Assembly: GCF_032062175.1 (NCBI RefSeq)
Contig: NZ_DAMBQK010000011.1
Coordinates: forward strand, 60,734 to 124,733
DNA length: 64,000 nucleotides
Direction: 5' to 3'
From: Atlantibacter sp032062175
Lineage (GTDB): Bacteria; Pseudomonadota; Gammaproteobacteria; Enterobacterales; Enterobacteriaceae
The notes under the pieces were generated by a model. That model saw only the letters and a list, made by a program, of their open reading frames with translations. It had not been told where the DNA came from and ran no database searches. How positions within the stretch are numbered: the first letter of the stretch is position 1; each line of letters opens with the position of its first letter. Below are positions 17,644 to 26,325 of this stretch, piece by piece. The position numbers and the translations under genes were made by a program.

Positions 17644-17933
17644 ATGTGACGCTGGTTGAGATCAACATCAAACCGGACCGGGTAGATGAGTTTTTAACGG
17701 TGTTCCGCGCCAATCACGAAGGCGCTGTCGCCGAACCCGGCAACCTGCGTTTTGACGTATTGCAGGACCCAAAGGTAAAGACGCGGTTTTACATCTACGA
17801 AGCCTATCAGGATGACGACGCGGTGCTGGCCCATAAGGAAACGCCGCACTACAAGGCGTGCGTTGAGGCGCTGGATTCAATGATGTCGGAGCCGAGGAAG
17901 AAGCGGAGTTTTATTGGGTTGCTGCCAGAATAA
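17640..17933 (+). CDS. lsrG: Phospho-AI-2 isomerase LsrG
   Basis: LsrG isomerises phospho-AI-2 (P-DPD) to the substrate of LsrF. It is a small ABM (antibiotic biosynthesis monooxygenase-like) ferredoxin-fold protein of 97 residues, opening MNVTLVEINIKPD, with the conserved EPGNLRFDVLQD segment and the HKETPHY loop. The ATG overlaps the lsrF stop. The frame is open farther upstream inside lsrF, but the family length and the overlap fix the start here. Last gene of the operon. Confidence 0.95.
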   Translation: MNVTLVEINIKPDRVDEFLTVFRANHEGAVAEPGNLRFDVLQDPKVKTRFYIYEAYQDDDAVLAHKETPHYKACVEALDSMMSEPRKKRSFIGLLPE

Positions 17934-17981
17934 AGCGGTACTGGTTCGGCTGGGTAATAGAGTCAGGGCTAAAATCTCAGC

Positions 17982-18010
17982 ATCACCCGGCCCATGCGGG
18001 GCCGGGTGAT
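17982..18010. terminator. Terminator-like hairpin after lsrG
   Basis: A perfect 12-bp GC-rich stem (ATCACCCGGCCC / GGGCCGGGTGAT) with a 5-base loop lies about 50 bases after the lsrG stop and before the convergent hipA-like remnant. There is no T run on either side, so intrinsic termination may be partial. Confidence 0.65.
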
Positions 18011-18032
18011 ATCATCCGCTGCGTGTAACGAA

Positions 18033-19193
18033 TTAGCGCAATTGCACAATTTCATCAGGAGCGCTTTCAAAAATAAACGGCTTTCTGCTCGCTGAGCAGA
18101 AACTTAGCCGCAGCCGACAGGCAAACCGCAAGGTTGCTCAATCGATTTTCACCGCTAATTAGCATTGCCTGCGTTGCTTCATTGCCGGAACGGCTCTGCG
18201 GACAAATATCATAAGCAGGCGTCAGGCTCAGTTTTTTACCATCCCAAAATGCCGCATGATTTCTGGCGTGATCGTCAGTGTTACCGCAAATAATATTAAA
18301 AACCAGACGCCCAAACAGCTCCCGTAACGTCTCTTTAGGTGCATCGAAATGCTGACGTATACTATCAGTCAAATCTTCATAGCTCGCATATCTTGCCATC
18401 ATCTCATCAAGACCAAAAATGGTCAGTGCAGAAACCATCAGACGGCGCTGCCATCCCGTATGGCTTCGTAGACGATCAAAACGCTCAATAAGCAACACGT
18501 CTTTCCCCGCTGTATGGCGAAGGTGCACAGGGGCAACATTTAACCCAGCACAAGCCGCTAGTCGCATCGCAACATATTCGGCTTTAACAACATTATAGGT
18601 ATCCGTAGAGGAGGAGAACTTTGCGATAAATTTACGCTCTCCGGATTCAATCATTGCCTTTGGCCGCGCTCCTCCCAGTGAACTCCCATGAAATAATGCT
18701 TGTTCAAGTTCCGGGCTTAACGGTATGCCGTTTTCGACCATTGAGACTGCCTGCATCAGTTCTTCGAGAGATGCGCCACTCGATGCTCGCGGAACATACT
18801 CCGTTGCAGACAGCTGGAAATCGAGCCCCCAATTCTGTCTGAACCAGATTCGAGCAGATATGTGAGCTCATCTAACCTGTCCGGGTCGGCATTCCTGCCC
18901 TGAACCCCTATCAACCGATTCAGGATAACACGACGCCCCCAGGCATCCGGGGCGGCATCACGTAATGCGCTGGCTTGCAGGAGTCCCGGCGCGGGAAAAA
19001 TCGCACCCCGTACCAACGGGAGTTCCGGCTCATAGACAGGGATCGCATCTTTCCGTTCCAGATAACTGCGCCCGTAATTGAAGATAAACCGATTCCCGTC
19101 CCGGTTCAGCGCACCAGCAACAACCGGCTGAGTGGCATCAGGCAACCAGATCCATACATACGCCCGGTCAGGCGTATTCTCAGAAATCATCAT
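18033..19193 (-). pseudogene. hipA-like gene, broken by a frameshift and a 3' deletion
   Basis: The pieces belong to a HipA-family serine/threonine kinase. The upstream piece (18756-19193) holds the HipA N-terminal subdomain and runs to LESGSDRIG. The next piece (18067-18756) continues in another frame with SSLGGARPK (the phosphate-binding loop), GNTDDHARNH (catalytic loop) and LTPAYDICP (the DFG-like metal site). Restoring one base in the G5 run at about 18829-18833 would join IG to ALDFQLSAT and continue in frame, so a one-base loss is the simplest cause. Near the 3' end the frame stops after SEQKAVYF. A typical HipA family ending (FESAPDEIVQLR, then stop) follows directly in another frame to 18033, which suggests that about 55 codons were deleted there. 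Whether the remains make any product is doubtful. Confidence 0.75.
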
Positions 19194-19265
19194 CTATGTC
19201 CTTCCTGGAGGAATGCACTGCACGTGGCATAAGCGCCAGGATTTTCTCGGCTGTTGTAGTATGCC
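19180..19265 (-). pseudogene. Possible remnant of a small regulator upstream of the hipA-like gene
   Basis: An open minus-strand frame reads DRHTTTAEKILALMPRA and ends with a TGA overlapping the hipA-like start by 14 bases, which would fit a small partner gene in front of a hipA. Only about 28 codons are left, too few for a DNA-binding protein, and the upstream end abuts the truncated Fic gene. Read as a scar only. Confidence 0.3.
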
Positions 19266-20093
19266 GATCGCGAGGAGGGCGCAGATCCCGCGACCAAAGA
19301 AGCGTTGCGCTATCGTACCGCGCTTTATGATGGCCATACCCACCTGAGTAGCTATCCGCTATGTACAAACACAGCGGTGGCTATCTGCACCAATCTGCGC
19401 GCCGTGCAAACCGATATCCGAAAAACGCCGGGTACGGTATTGCGCGACCACAATAATCACGTGGTGTACACGCCGCCGGTGGGTGAAGACGCCATTCGTG
19501 ACTTACTGGCGAATTGGGAGCGGTTTATCCATAGCGATGATGATGTCGATCCGCTGGTGAAAATGGCGATTGCGCACTACCAGTTCGAGCGCATCCATCC
19601 CTTCCCCGACGGCAACGGAAGAACGGGGCGCATCCTGAATATGCTGTACCTGATTCAGACGGGGTTGCTTTCCCTGCCGATTCTGTATTTATCCCGCTTT
19701 ATCCTGGAGAGGCGTGATGATTATTACACCCTTCTGCGCAGGGTCACAGAACAAGGAGACTGGGAAGCGTGGATAGTGTTTATGCTGGAGGCGGTGGAGA
19801 ACACGTCCCGATGGACCACCAACAAAATATCGGTGGTTCGGGAGCTGATAACAAACACCACAGAGTATGTGCGCGAGAAACTGCCGAAAATCTACACCCA
19901 TGAACTTATTCAGGCGCTGTTTGCGCAGCCGTATTGCCGGATAGAAAACCTTGTGGAACGCGGCGTGGCTAAACGCCAGACGGCGTCAACGTACCTGAAG
20001 CAGTTGGTAGAAATTGGCGTGTTGGAAGAAATGAGCGCTGGCCGTGAAAAGCTGTTTCTCAACACCCGTCTATTGCGGGAACTGAATCAATAA
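19266..20093 (+). pseudogene. Fic-family protein lacking its N-terminal part
   Basis: The C-terminal 262 or more residues of a Fic/DOC protein (usually about 370 residues in this subfamily, which adds AMP to target proteins). The Fic motif HPFPDGNGRTGR is intact, preceded by FERI, and the C-terminal winged helix found in these longer Fic proteins is present (RQTASTYLKQLVEIGVLEE). Homology continues upstream of the first usable start (TTG at 19305) through DREEGADPATKEALR, to a TAG at 19257. The regulatory N-terminal part, including any inhibitory helix, is missing. It abuts the hipA-like wreckage, so one deletion may have damaged both. If translated, the catalytic motif could still act. Confidence 0.75.
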
Positions 20094-20116
20094 GGGGTTC
20101 ACTGCCCGTGAACCCC
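20094..20116. terminator. Hairpin between Fic remnant and tsr
   Basis: A 9-bp stem GGGGTTCAC / GTGAACCCC with a 5-base loop between two convergent genes, directly after the Fic stop codon. Suited to both strands. Confidence 0.65.
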
Positions 20117-20137
20117 TGATCCTTCCGGGCTTACCGG

Positions 20138-21805
20138 TTAAAACGTTTCCCAGTTATCGCCGCTGTCCGCCAGCGCGGGTTTACGCGTGGCCAGTGGCGC
20201 AGCCGGCGCTTTTGGCGGGGTAGCGTCCTGTGAAATCTCACGCGCGTCGGCGTTGATGCGGAATACCGATACTGCCTGGGTCAGGCGGCTGGCCTGTTCT
20301 TCCAGCGCCGCAGCGGCTGCGGCGGATTCCTGCACCAGCGAGGCGTTCTGCTGGGTCACGCGATCCATCTCGGCAACCGCCAGCCCCACCTGGTCGATAC
20401 CGCGGCTCTGCTCGTCAGACGCAGAGGCGATTTCACCCATGATGTCGGTCACGCGGGTTACTGCATTGACGATCTCGCCCATGGTTTCGCCCGCGCTTTC
20501 TACCAGCGTCGAACCCACTTCCACTTTGCTGACGGAGTCTTCAATCAGGCCTTTGATCTCTTTTGCCGCCTGGGCGCTGCGGCTTGCCAGGTTGCGAACT
20601 TCACCAGCAACCACCGCAAAACCCCGGCCCTGCTCGCCTGCGCGCGCGGCTTCTACCGCAGCGTTCAGCGCCAGGATGTTGGTCTGGAACGCGATGCCGT
20701 CAATCACGCTGGTGATGTCGGCAATTTTCTGCGAGCTACCGGCGATTTCGTGCATGGTCTGCACCACATTGCTGACCACTTTACCGCCCTTCTGCGCGGT
20801 TTCAGAGGCGCTCAGAGCAAGCTGGCTGGCCTGACGGGCGTTCTCGGCGTTCTGTTTCACCGTCGCGGTCAGTTCTTCCATGCTGGCAGCGGTTTCTTCC
20901 AGCGAGGCCGCCTGCTGCTCGGTACGGGAAGAGAGATCGTTGTTGCCGATGGCGATTTCGCTCGCGCCGCTGTAAATAGCATTCGCGCCGGTACGCACAT
21001 CGCCGACGGTTTTCGCCAGCTCATCCTGCATATGGCGCAGGCTCGCCGCCAGTTGGCCCATTTCATTGGTGCCGTGTACCTCGATGCCGCGCACCAGATC
21101 GCCGTTAGCGATATGGCGGATGTTTTCCAGCAGACGCTGCAACGGATGGATCAGCGCTTTGTTAATGCCGATCCACACCACAATCATCACTGCCAGCACA
21201 GCGCCCAGCACGCCGATCAGGATCCACATCGCCAGGTTATAGGATTCGTTGCTGCCATCCACCGCCAGTTGGTACAGGCCGTCGTTCTCGGCCAGGTAGC
21301 TGTTGTAGGCTTTTTCCATGCCGTCCTGGAAGCTCTGGGTCGGCTGGTCGAAGAAGGCGTTGATTTTACCGGCACCCAGCAGTTGGATCAGTTCCGCCAG
21401 CGCGTTGTGGTAGATATCGTAAGTGCGCTTCACTTCCTGCGCGGTTTGCTCGCTCTGGCGCGGGTCGCGCGGCAGGGCCTCATAGGCCGTCCACTGCTCT
21501 TCGGCCTGCTTCAGCGAGGTTTGGGCGATTTGCATTAGCTGCGCCACGGTCGCGCCGCTGCCCATCTGGTTGGAATCCATCATGTAACGGATACCGGCGC
21601 GGTTCAGGGTGTTACGGGTCTGGATCAGCGCTACCCAACTGGCGTTCAGCGTGGACTGCTGCTGACGGATGGTCTGAAGAACGGTAAAGTTTTCCTTGTC
21701 GTTTTTCAGCGCGTTAAAGAACAACCCGCCCGACGTTAACTGCAAGAGGCCAAATAGCCCCAGTACGATAAGCAGGCTGGTGACGACTTTGATACGGTTG
21801 AGCAT
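20138..21805 (-). CDS. tsr: Methyl-accepting chemotaxis protein, serine receptor Tsr
   Basis: A 555-residue transmembrane chemoreceptor very close to E. coli Tsr over its whole length. TM1 is at about residues 7-29 (VVTSLLIVLGLFGLLQL), the periplasmic four-helix ligand domain has the serine-site arginines in QTRNTLNRAGIRYMMD, TM2 is at about 190-213, then HAMP, the methylation helices, the hairpin tip with FQTNILALNAAVEAARAGE, and the C-terminal CheR/CheB docking pentapeptide NWETF. The start MLNRIKVV follows the E. coli protein; an upstream open extension has no similarity. It implies a motile, chemotactic host. Confidence 0.95.
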   Translation of the reverse strand: MLNRIKVVTSLLIVLGLFGLLQLTSGGLFFNALKNDKENFTVLQTIRQQQSTLNASWVALIQTRNTLNRAGIRYMMDSNQMGSGATVAQLMQIAQTSLKQAEEQWTAYEALPRDPRQSEQTAQEVKRTYDIYHNALAELIQLLGAGKINAFFDQPTQSFQDGMEKAYNSYLAENDGLYQLAVDGSNESYNLAMWILIGVLGAVLAVMIVVWIGINKALIHPLQRLLENIRHIANGDLVRGIEVHGTNEMGQLAASLRHMQDELAKTVGDVRTGANAIYSGASEIAIGNNDLSSRTEQQAASLEETAASMEELTATVKQNAENARQASQLALSASETAQKGGKVVSNVVQTMHEIAGSSQKIADITSVIDGIAFQTNILALNAAVEAARAGEQGRGFAVVAGEVRNLASRSAQAAKEIKGLIEDSVSKVEVGSTLVESAGETMGEIVNAVTRVTDIMGEIASASDEQSRGIDQVGLAVAEMDRVTQQNASLVQESAAAAAALEEQASRLTQAVSVFRINADAREISQDATPPKAPAAPLATRKPALADSGDNWETF

Positions 21806-22002
21806 GGTGACTGTTTCCCGAGGCAAAATAAAAAGGGGTATCGGAAAATCCCCGGAAAACTTTATAGGGTAAATCCTCAGAGTTACGTTTTTATGCGCTA
21901 AACAGCGGTAAACTTTCGATTTGGGATGGGGGCGCAACGGCGATTTTTCCCGCCGACGGGTTTAGCCTATGATAAGCACTCTTTTTTATCGCAGGAGCGA
22001 TC

Positions 22003-22455
22003 ATGATTTGGTTGATGCTGGCTACCCTGGTGGTGGTGTTTGTGGTGGGTTTTCGAGTATTGACCTCCGATTCACGTCGCGCGGTGCGGCGGCTTAGCGA
22101 ACGTCTCAATATTCAGACGTTACAGGTGGAGTCGATGATCGACCAGATGGGCAAGCAGTCCGGGCACGAGTTTATTCAGTATCTGGCGCGTCCCGATGAA
22201 GTGCATCTGCAAAACGCCGCCCAGTTGCTGCTGATCTATCAGGCGTATATCGTTGACGGCAGCGATCAAAACCTGCTGCGCTGGCATCGCATCCTGCAAA
22301 AAGGCCGGTTAAGCGCCCCGCTGACCGACGCGCAAATCCGCCTTGCCCTGCGCTTTTACCACGAGCTGGATCTGGATAATTACGAGCTCAACACTTTCCA
22401 ACTGCGCTACAACTCGCTGTTTGTGCCGGACGGCACGGTCACTTACCTGCATTAA
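22003..22455 (+). CDS. yicN: DUF1198 family protein, YicN-like
   Basis: A 150-residue protein with one N-terminal membrane segment (MIWLMLATLVVVFVVGF) and a cytoplasmic part containing RRLSERLN and the HLQNAAQLLLI-HRILQK core that I recognise from E. coli YicN (DUF1198, 150 residues). No function is known. GCAGGAGC precedes the ATG. It stands alone, divergent from tsr. Confidence 0.8.
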   Translation: MIWLMLATLVVVFVVGFRVLTSDSRRAVRRLSERLNIQTLQVESMIDQMGKQSGHEFIQYLARPDEVHLQNAAQLLLIYQAYIVDGSDQNLLRWHRILQKGRLSAPLTDAQIRLALRFYHELDLDNYELNTFQLRYNSLFVPDGTVTYLH

Positions 22456-22541
22456 TCCCCCCCCACGCCGTGATGCGTATTTTGTTCAATACCTGCATCG
22501 CCTGACATGGCACGGTAACCCCTTCGCTAACAGGAGGGGTT

Positions 22542-23129
22542 ATGAGTGTTGTCTGGTCGATGATGGTGTTTGCGCTGGTGTCGTCGGTATCGCCGGGGCC
22601 GGTAAATCTGGTGGCGTTAAGCAGTGGCGTCAGTTTTGGCTGGCGGGCCAGCGTGCCGCACGTCACGGGCGCGACGGTGGGCTTTACCGCGTTGCTGCTC
22701 GCTACCGGCTACGGGCTGTATGAATTGCTGTTGCTGTGGCCCGCGCTCCAGGGCGCGATCCGCATCGGCGGCATCGCATTTTTACTGTGGATGGCCTGGC
22801 GGCTGGCGCGGGACAACGGCGAGATGAATAAGCACGAGGCGCAGCGCGCGCCGGGGGCGTTTAACGGCGCGCTGATGCAGTGGCTGAATCCCAAAGCCTG
22901 GCTGGCCTGCGTGGCGGGCATGGGACTGTTCGCCAGCGACGGCAATCACGCCACGCTGTGGCTGTTTGCCGGGATCTATTTTGTGGTGTGCTATCTGTCG
23001 ATTCTGAGCTGGGCGCTGGCTGGCGCGTCGCTGAGCGGCTGGCTGCAACAGCCCGCCCGAATCCGATTGTTTAACCGGGTTCTGGCGGCAATGCTACTGG
23101 GGTGCGCCGCCTGGCTGGCCTTCGCTTAA
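22542..23129 (+). CDS. LysE/RhtB-family amino acid exporter
   Basis: A 195-residue membrane protein with about six hydrophobic segments and the LysE-family signature near the N-terminus (SVSPGPVNLVALSSGVSFG, about residues 15-33), plus the later conserved LNPKAWL. Such proteins export amino acids or related compounds. GGAGGGG lies seven bases before the ATG. It converges with and overlaps by four bases the AraC-type regulator gene, which may or may not control it. The substrate is unknown. Confidence 0.85.
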   Translation: MSVVWSMMVFALVSSVSPGPVNLVALSSGVSFGWRASVPHVTGATVGFTALLLATGYGLYELLLLWPALQGAIRIGGIAFLLWMAWRLARDNGEMNKHEAQRAPGAFNGALMQWLNPKAWLACVAGMGLFASDGNHATLWLFAGIYFVVCYLSILSWALAGASLSGWLQQPARIRLFNRVLAAMLLGCAAWLAFA

Positions 23130-23938
23130 AGCAGATCGCGGTACTGCTTCGGCGTTACCGCCAGATGCTGTTTGAACGCGCGCTGGAAATGCGCCTGATC
23201 GGCAAAGCCCACGTCCAGAGCCACATCCGCCAGCGGCGCGCCGCGCTTCAGGTGCTCACGGGCGATATGCAGGCGGCGGTTCATCAACAGCGCATGGGGC
23301 GTTGCGCCGTAATGCTGCTGGCACAGGCGAATCAGGTGGCTGACCGACAGCCCGGCGGTCTGCGCCAGTTCCGCCAGGGTGAGCGGCGCGTGGTACTCCT
23401 CGTTGATTTTCTCTTTCACCCTGGCAAGCAGCGCCGGGGCGGCATCGGGCTGGCGATCCTGCGGGCGCAACCGCTGCTGGACCGTCAGCATCAGATGCGC
23501 CGCTTCGCACTCTTTTTCCAGCACATCCCGCTCGCTATCGACCACGATGTGATACAGCCGGTTCAGGCCGTCGAAAATCGTGGGATCGGCGGTCCAGGTT
23601 TGGGTGAAATGGCAGGCGTTGTCGGCTTCTCTGCCGGTTAGCTCGTTCAGCCAGCGGCTGTCAATATAGAACATCCGGTAGGCCCAGGGCTGGTTTTGCA
23701 ACGGATTGCAGGCGTGCAGATCGCCGGGGTTCATCAGCACCACGGTGCCCTCGCCGACCTCGATGCGCGTTTTCTCGTTCAGGTAGCTGCTGGTGCCGCC
23801 GACGATTGCCCCGATAGAAAAGGTTTCATGGGTATGCGGCGCGTAGCTGACCGTGCGCCCGTCTTCCACGTTACGCACTTCGAGCCAGGGCAGCACGTCG
23901 CTGCGCCAGAATTGTTGCCGGATAGGGTATCGCGCCAT
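23126..23938 (-). CDS. AraC-family transcriptional regulator
   Basis: A cupin-type sensor domain (about residues 15-150; HTHETFSIG carries the cupin histidines) is joined to a C-terminal double helix-turn-helix of AraC type (PLTLAELAQTAGLSVSHLIR, then ADVALDVGFADQAHFQRAFK). The start MARYPIRQQ is preceded by GAGGTG; a frame 12 codons longer lacks a good ribosome site. Regulators of this layout often control LysE-type exporters or amino acid utilisation, and the convergent neighbour is such an exporter. The direct target is inference. Confidence 0.87.
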   Translation of the reverse strand: MARYPIRQQFWRSDVLPWLEVRNVEDGRTVSYAPHTHETFSIGAIVGGTSSYLNEKTRIEVGEGTVVLMNPGDLHACNPLQNQPWAYRMFYIDSRWLNELTGREADNACHFTQTWTADPTIFDGLNRLYHIVVDSERDVLEKECEAAHLMLTVQQRLRPQDRQPDAAPALLARVKEKINEEYHAPLTLAELAQTAGLSVSHLIRLCQQHYGATPHALLMNRRLHIAREHLKRGAPLADVALDVGFADQAHFQRAFKQHLAVTPKQYRDLL

Positions 23939-23995
23939 GATGCACCTCAGTAAGTGAGCATTGATTTTTAGCACATCTTTGGCGCGTAAGACGAT

Positions 23996-24025
23996 AAAAA
24001 AACGGCCCCTGAAACGAGCGGGCCG
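23996..24025 (-). terminator. Intrinsic terminator directly after fraA
   Basis: On the minus strand, CGGCCC / GGGCCG with a 11-base loop is followed by seven T residues, beginning about 10 bases after the fraA stop. It ends the fra operon and so shows that no fraE gene follows. Confidence 0.8.
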
Positions 24026-24035
24026 GGGAGCTGAA

Positions 24036-25355
24036 TCAACCTAACACCATCTTGCCAATCATCAGACCCATCGCCACCGAGACAATCACGTTCACCAGTC
24101 CGGGGCGCATAAAGCTGTGGTTAAGCACATATTTGCCGATGCGGGTGGTGCCGGTATCGTCGAAGGCCAGCGCCGCGAGGCACTGCCCGGCCACCGGAAT
24201 AAAGAAGTAGCCGTTGACCGCGGGCCAGGAGCCAATCAGTGCATACGCCGGTAATCCAAGCGCCAGCCCCAGCGGCAGCAGGATCAGCGTGGTCGCCGCC
24301 TGGCTGCTGACCATCGCCGAGACAAAGAACATCATGATGGCGATAAGCCAGGTATGTTCCTGCAACAGCACCTGCACTTCGGATTTGATCAGGTCGATAT
24401 GGCTGCTGACAAAGGTTTCGCTCATCCACGCCAGGCCAAAAGCACAGACGATAGCCAGCGCACCGGCGCGGAACACGCTGCCGCTGAGGATTTGATCCAC
24501 TGGCGGGCGGCACAGCAACACAATCAGACAGGCAAAGGAGAGCATCACGATCTGGATCGCTGCCGACATCGAGAGCGGTTGCAGCCCTTTGGCGGTTTCT
24601 ACAATCGGACGCAGGCCCGGCACCAGCCCCAGCAGCACAATAATTACCGCACCGGCCAGGAACAGCAGCACCGAGAGTTTGGCGCGCGGCGCAATTTCCG
24701 TGCTGCGTTCCGCTTTGCCGATCGGCTTCAGCAGCCCTTCCGCCAGGCGGCGCTGGTATTCCGGGTCATCCTTCAGCTCTTTGCCTTTATTAAAGGTCGC
24801 GATCGCTCCTGCCGCCACGCCAATCAGCGTCGCCGGGACGCAAATCATCATGATGGTGGAAATCGAGATACCGAACGGGGCCATCAGGCCAATCATCGCC
24901 GCCATGGCCGCAGAGATCGGGCTGGCGGTAATCGCCTGTTGGGAAGCGATCACGGAAATCGACAGCGGACGCTCCGGGCGAATCCCGGAATCCCGCGCCA
25001 CTTCGGAGATCACCGGCAACAGGCTATACACCACGTGCCCGGTGCCGGACATAAAGGTGAAGATATAGCAAATAAACGGTGCCAGCAGCGTGATATAGCG
25101 CGGGTGGCGGCGCAGCATTTTTTCCGCCAGCCGGACTAATAAATCCAGCCCACCGGACGCCTGTAATGACGACGCCGCTAATACGACCGAGAGAATAATT
25201 AAAATAACGTCAATGGGCGGCGATGAGGGCGTCAGGCCAAAACCAAATACCAGTACGCCAACGCCAAGACCGCCAACCATACCTAAAAATATGCCGCCAA
25301 TACGGGCGCCAAACATCAGGGCTACAAGGATAAAACACAATTCTGTCCAGAACAT
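24036..25355 (-). CDS. fraA: Fructose-asparagine transporter FraA (Dcu-family permease)
   Basis: A 439-residue inner-membrane transporter with about ten to twelve hydrophobic segments, resembling Salmonella FraA almost throughout by recall. It shares the family character of DcuA/DcuB dicarboxylate carriers: FMSGTGHVVYSLLPVI near residues 100-115 and ASQQAITASPISAAMAAMIG about 30 residues later. In Salmonella it imports fructose-asparagine, an Amadori product found in foods. It is the last gene of fraB-fraD-fraA here. The assignment depends on the adjacent deglycase and kinase; on its own it would be called an anaerobic C4-dicarboxylate transporter. Confidence 0.88.
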   Translation of the reverse strand: MFWTELCFILVALMFGARIGGIFLGMVGGLGVGVLVFGFGLTPSSPPIDVILIILSVVLAASSLQASGGLDLLVRLAEKMLRRHPRYITLLAPFICYIFTFMSGTGHVVYSLLPVISEVARDSGIRPERPLSISVIASQQAITASPISAAMAAMIGLMAPFGISISTIMMICVPATLIGVAAGAIATFNKGKELKDDPEYQRRLAEGLLKPIGKAERSTEIAPRAKLSVLLFLAGAVIIVLLGLVPGLRPIVETAKGLQPLSMSAAIQIVMLSFACLIVLLCRPPVDQILSGSVFRAGALAIVCAFGLAWMSETFVSSHIDLIKSEVQVLLQEHTWLIAIMMFFVSAMVSSQAATTLILLPLGLALGLPAYALIGSWPAVNGYFFIPVAGQCLAALAFDDTGTTRIGKYVLNHSFMRPGLVNVIVSVAMGLMIGKMVLG

Positions 25356-25416
25356 ACTTACCCCCGGATAATGGAGTGAATTCCAGTTATGTTTTTATGT
25401 AATCGGTGAGACGCAA

Positions 25417-26265
25417 TTAATCGGAATACGGCTTACCAAAACCAAACGCGCCAAAATGATGTAATACGTGGCTCGCTGATTTTCCTCCTGCCGTCATGGC
25501 GCGGATAATATCGTCGTGTTCCGGTTGGGGTTTACCGCATGCCAGAATGGACAGCATAAAGCCGGTTAAAAAGGCATCGCCCGCGCCGAGGGTATCGACG
25601 GGTTGAATATAAACCGGTTGCCATTCGATGAGTTTATTTCCGGCATAGTAATACACCTTTTCATGTCCGCGCGTGGCAATAACATGTTTACAGCCGTAAT
25701 CGTAAAAACTATAAATTTTATTAATGGTCTCTTCGACCGATAACGCCCCGCAGGAAATAAATCCGTAATCCACCCACGGGCAAACCTGTTTAAAATAATC
25801 GTCCGTACCGCGTCCGGAAAAATCAAACGACAGCGTGACGTTGCGTTGCTTTATTTTTTCTAACTCAGATTCAAGAAATCCATTAATACTGGAATGGACC
25901 GCATCGAATTGCGCAATATAATCGAGATCGTCGTCGGATAATTGCAGCGGGTTTTCGCGTAATACGCCGTTTTTATTACTGGTGACAAATTCCCTGTCGC
26001 CATCCACCAGCCGGATACAGGCATAGCCGTTTTCCCCGACATAGTGGCGACAGCGCTGGACGTCTATGTTCAGCTCCAGAAGAGTATCCTGCACGTGCCG
26101 TGCGGCGGCGTCATTGCCAAACGCGCCGAGAAACGCGCTTTCGCAACCTGCCAGCCGGGCATACACCGCGAAGTTGAGCGCGTTGCCGCCGGGGTACATC
26201 ACGCCAGAATGAAGATATTTATCAACGACATTATCACCAATGCCAATCACCTTAATGTCCATCAT
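25417..26265 (-). CDS. fraD: Fructose-asparagine kinase FraD (PfkB family)
   Basis: A PfkB-type sugar kinase of about 282 residues, predicted to phosphorylate fructose-asparagine at C6. PGGNALNFAVYARLAG (about residues 25-40) is the substrate-binding di-glycine motif, and DTLGAGDAFLTGF in the last quarter holds the catalytic Asp and anion hole. AAGGAACA lies just before a double ATG (26265 or 26262); a longer frame exists but lacks a ribosome site. FrlD (fructoselysine kinase) is the closest alternative; the FraA- and FraB-like neighbours favour FraD. Confidence 0.87.
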   Translation of the reverse strand: MMDIKVIGIGDNVVDKYLHSGVMYPGGNALNFAVYARLAGCESAFLGAFGNDAAARHVQDTLLELNIDVQRCRHYVGENGYACIRLVDGDREFVTSNKNGVLRENPLQLSDDDLDYIAQFDAVHSSINGFLESELEKIKQRNVTLSFDFSGRGTDDYFKQVCPWVDYGFISCGALSVEETINKIYSFYDYGCKHVIATRGHEKVYYYAGNKLIEWQPVYIQPVDTLGAGDAFLTGFMLSILACGKPQPEHDDIIRAMTAGGKSASHVLHHFGAFGFGKPYSD

Positions 26266-26325
26266 TGTTCCTTGTTGATAGCGATAAATCGGGCGTCCCT
26301 GCCCCTGCGTCAAATCCTGGCGTGA

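Noticed and set aside
17403..17933. 176-residue version of LsrG
   Set aside because: The extra part lies inside lsrF in another frame; the ATG overlapping the lsrF stop gives the family length.
24036..25355. C4-dicarboxylate carrier DcuB
   Set aside because: The family fold is shared, but the deglycase, kinase and GntR genes beside it, and the close match to FraA by recall, favour fructose-asparagine transport.
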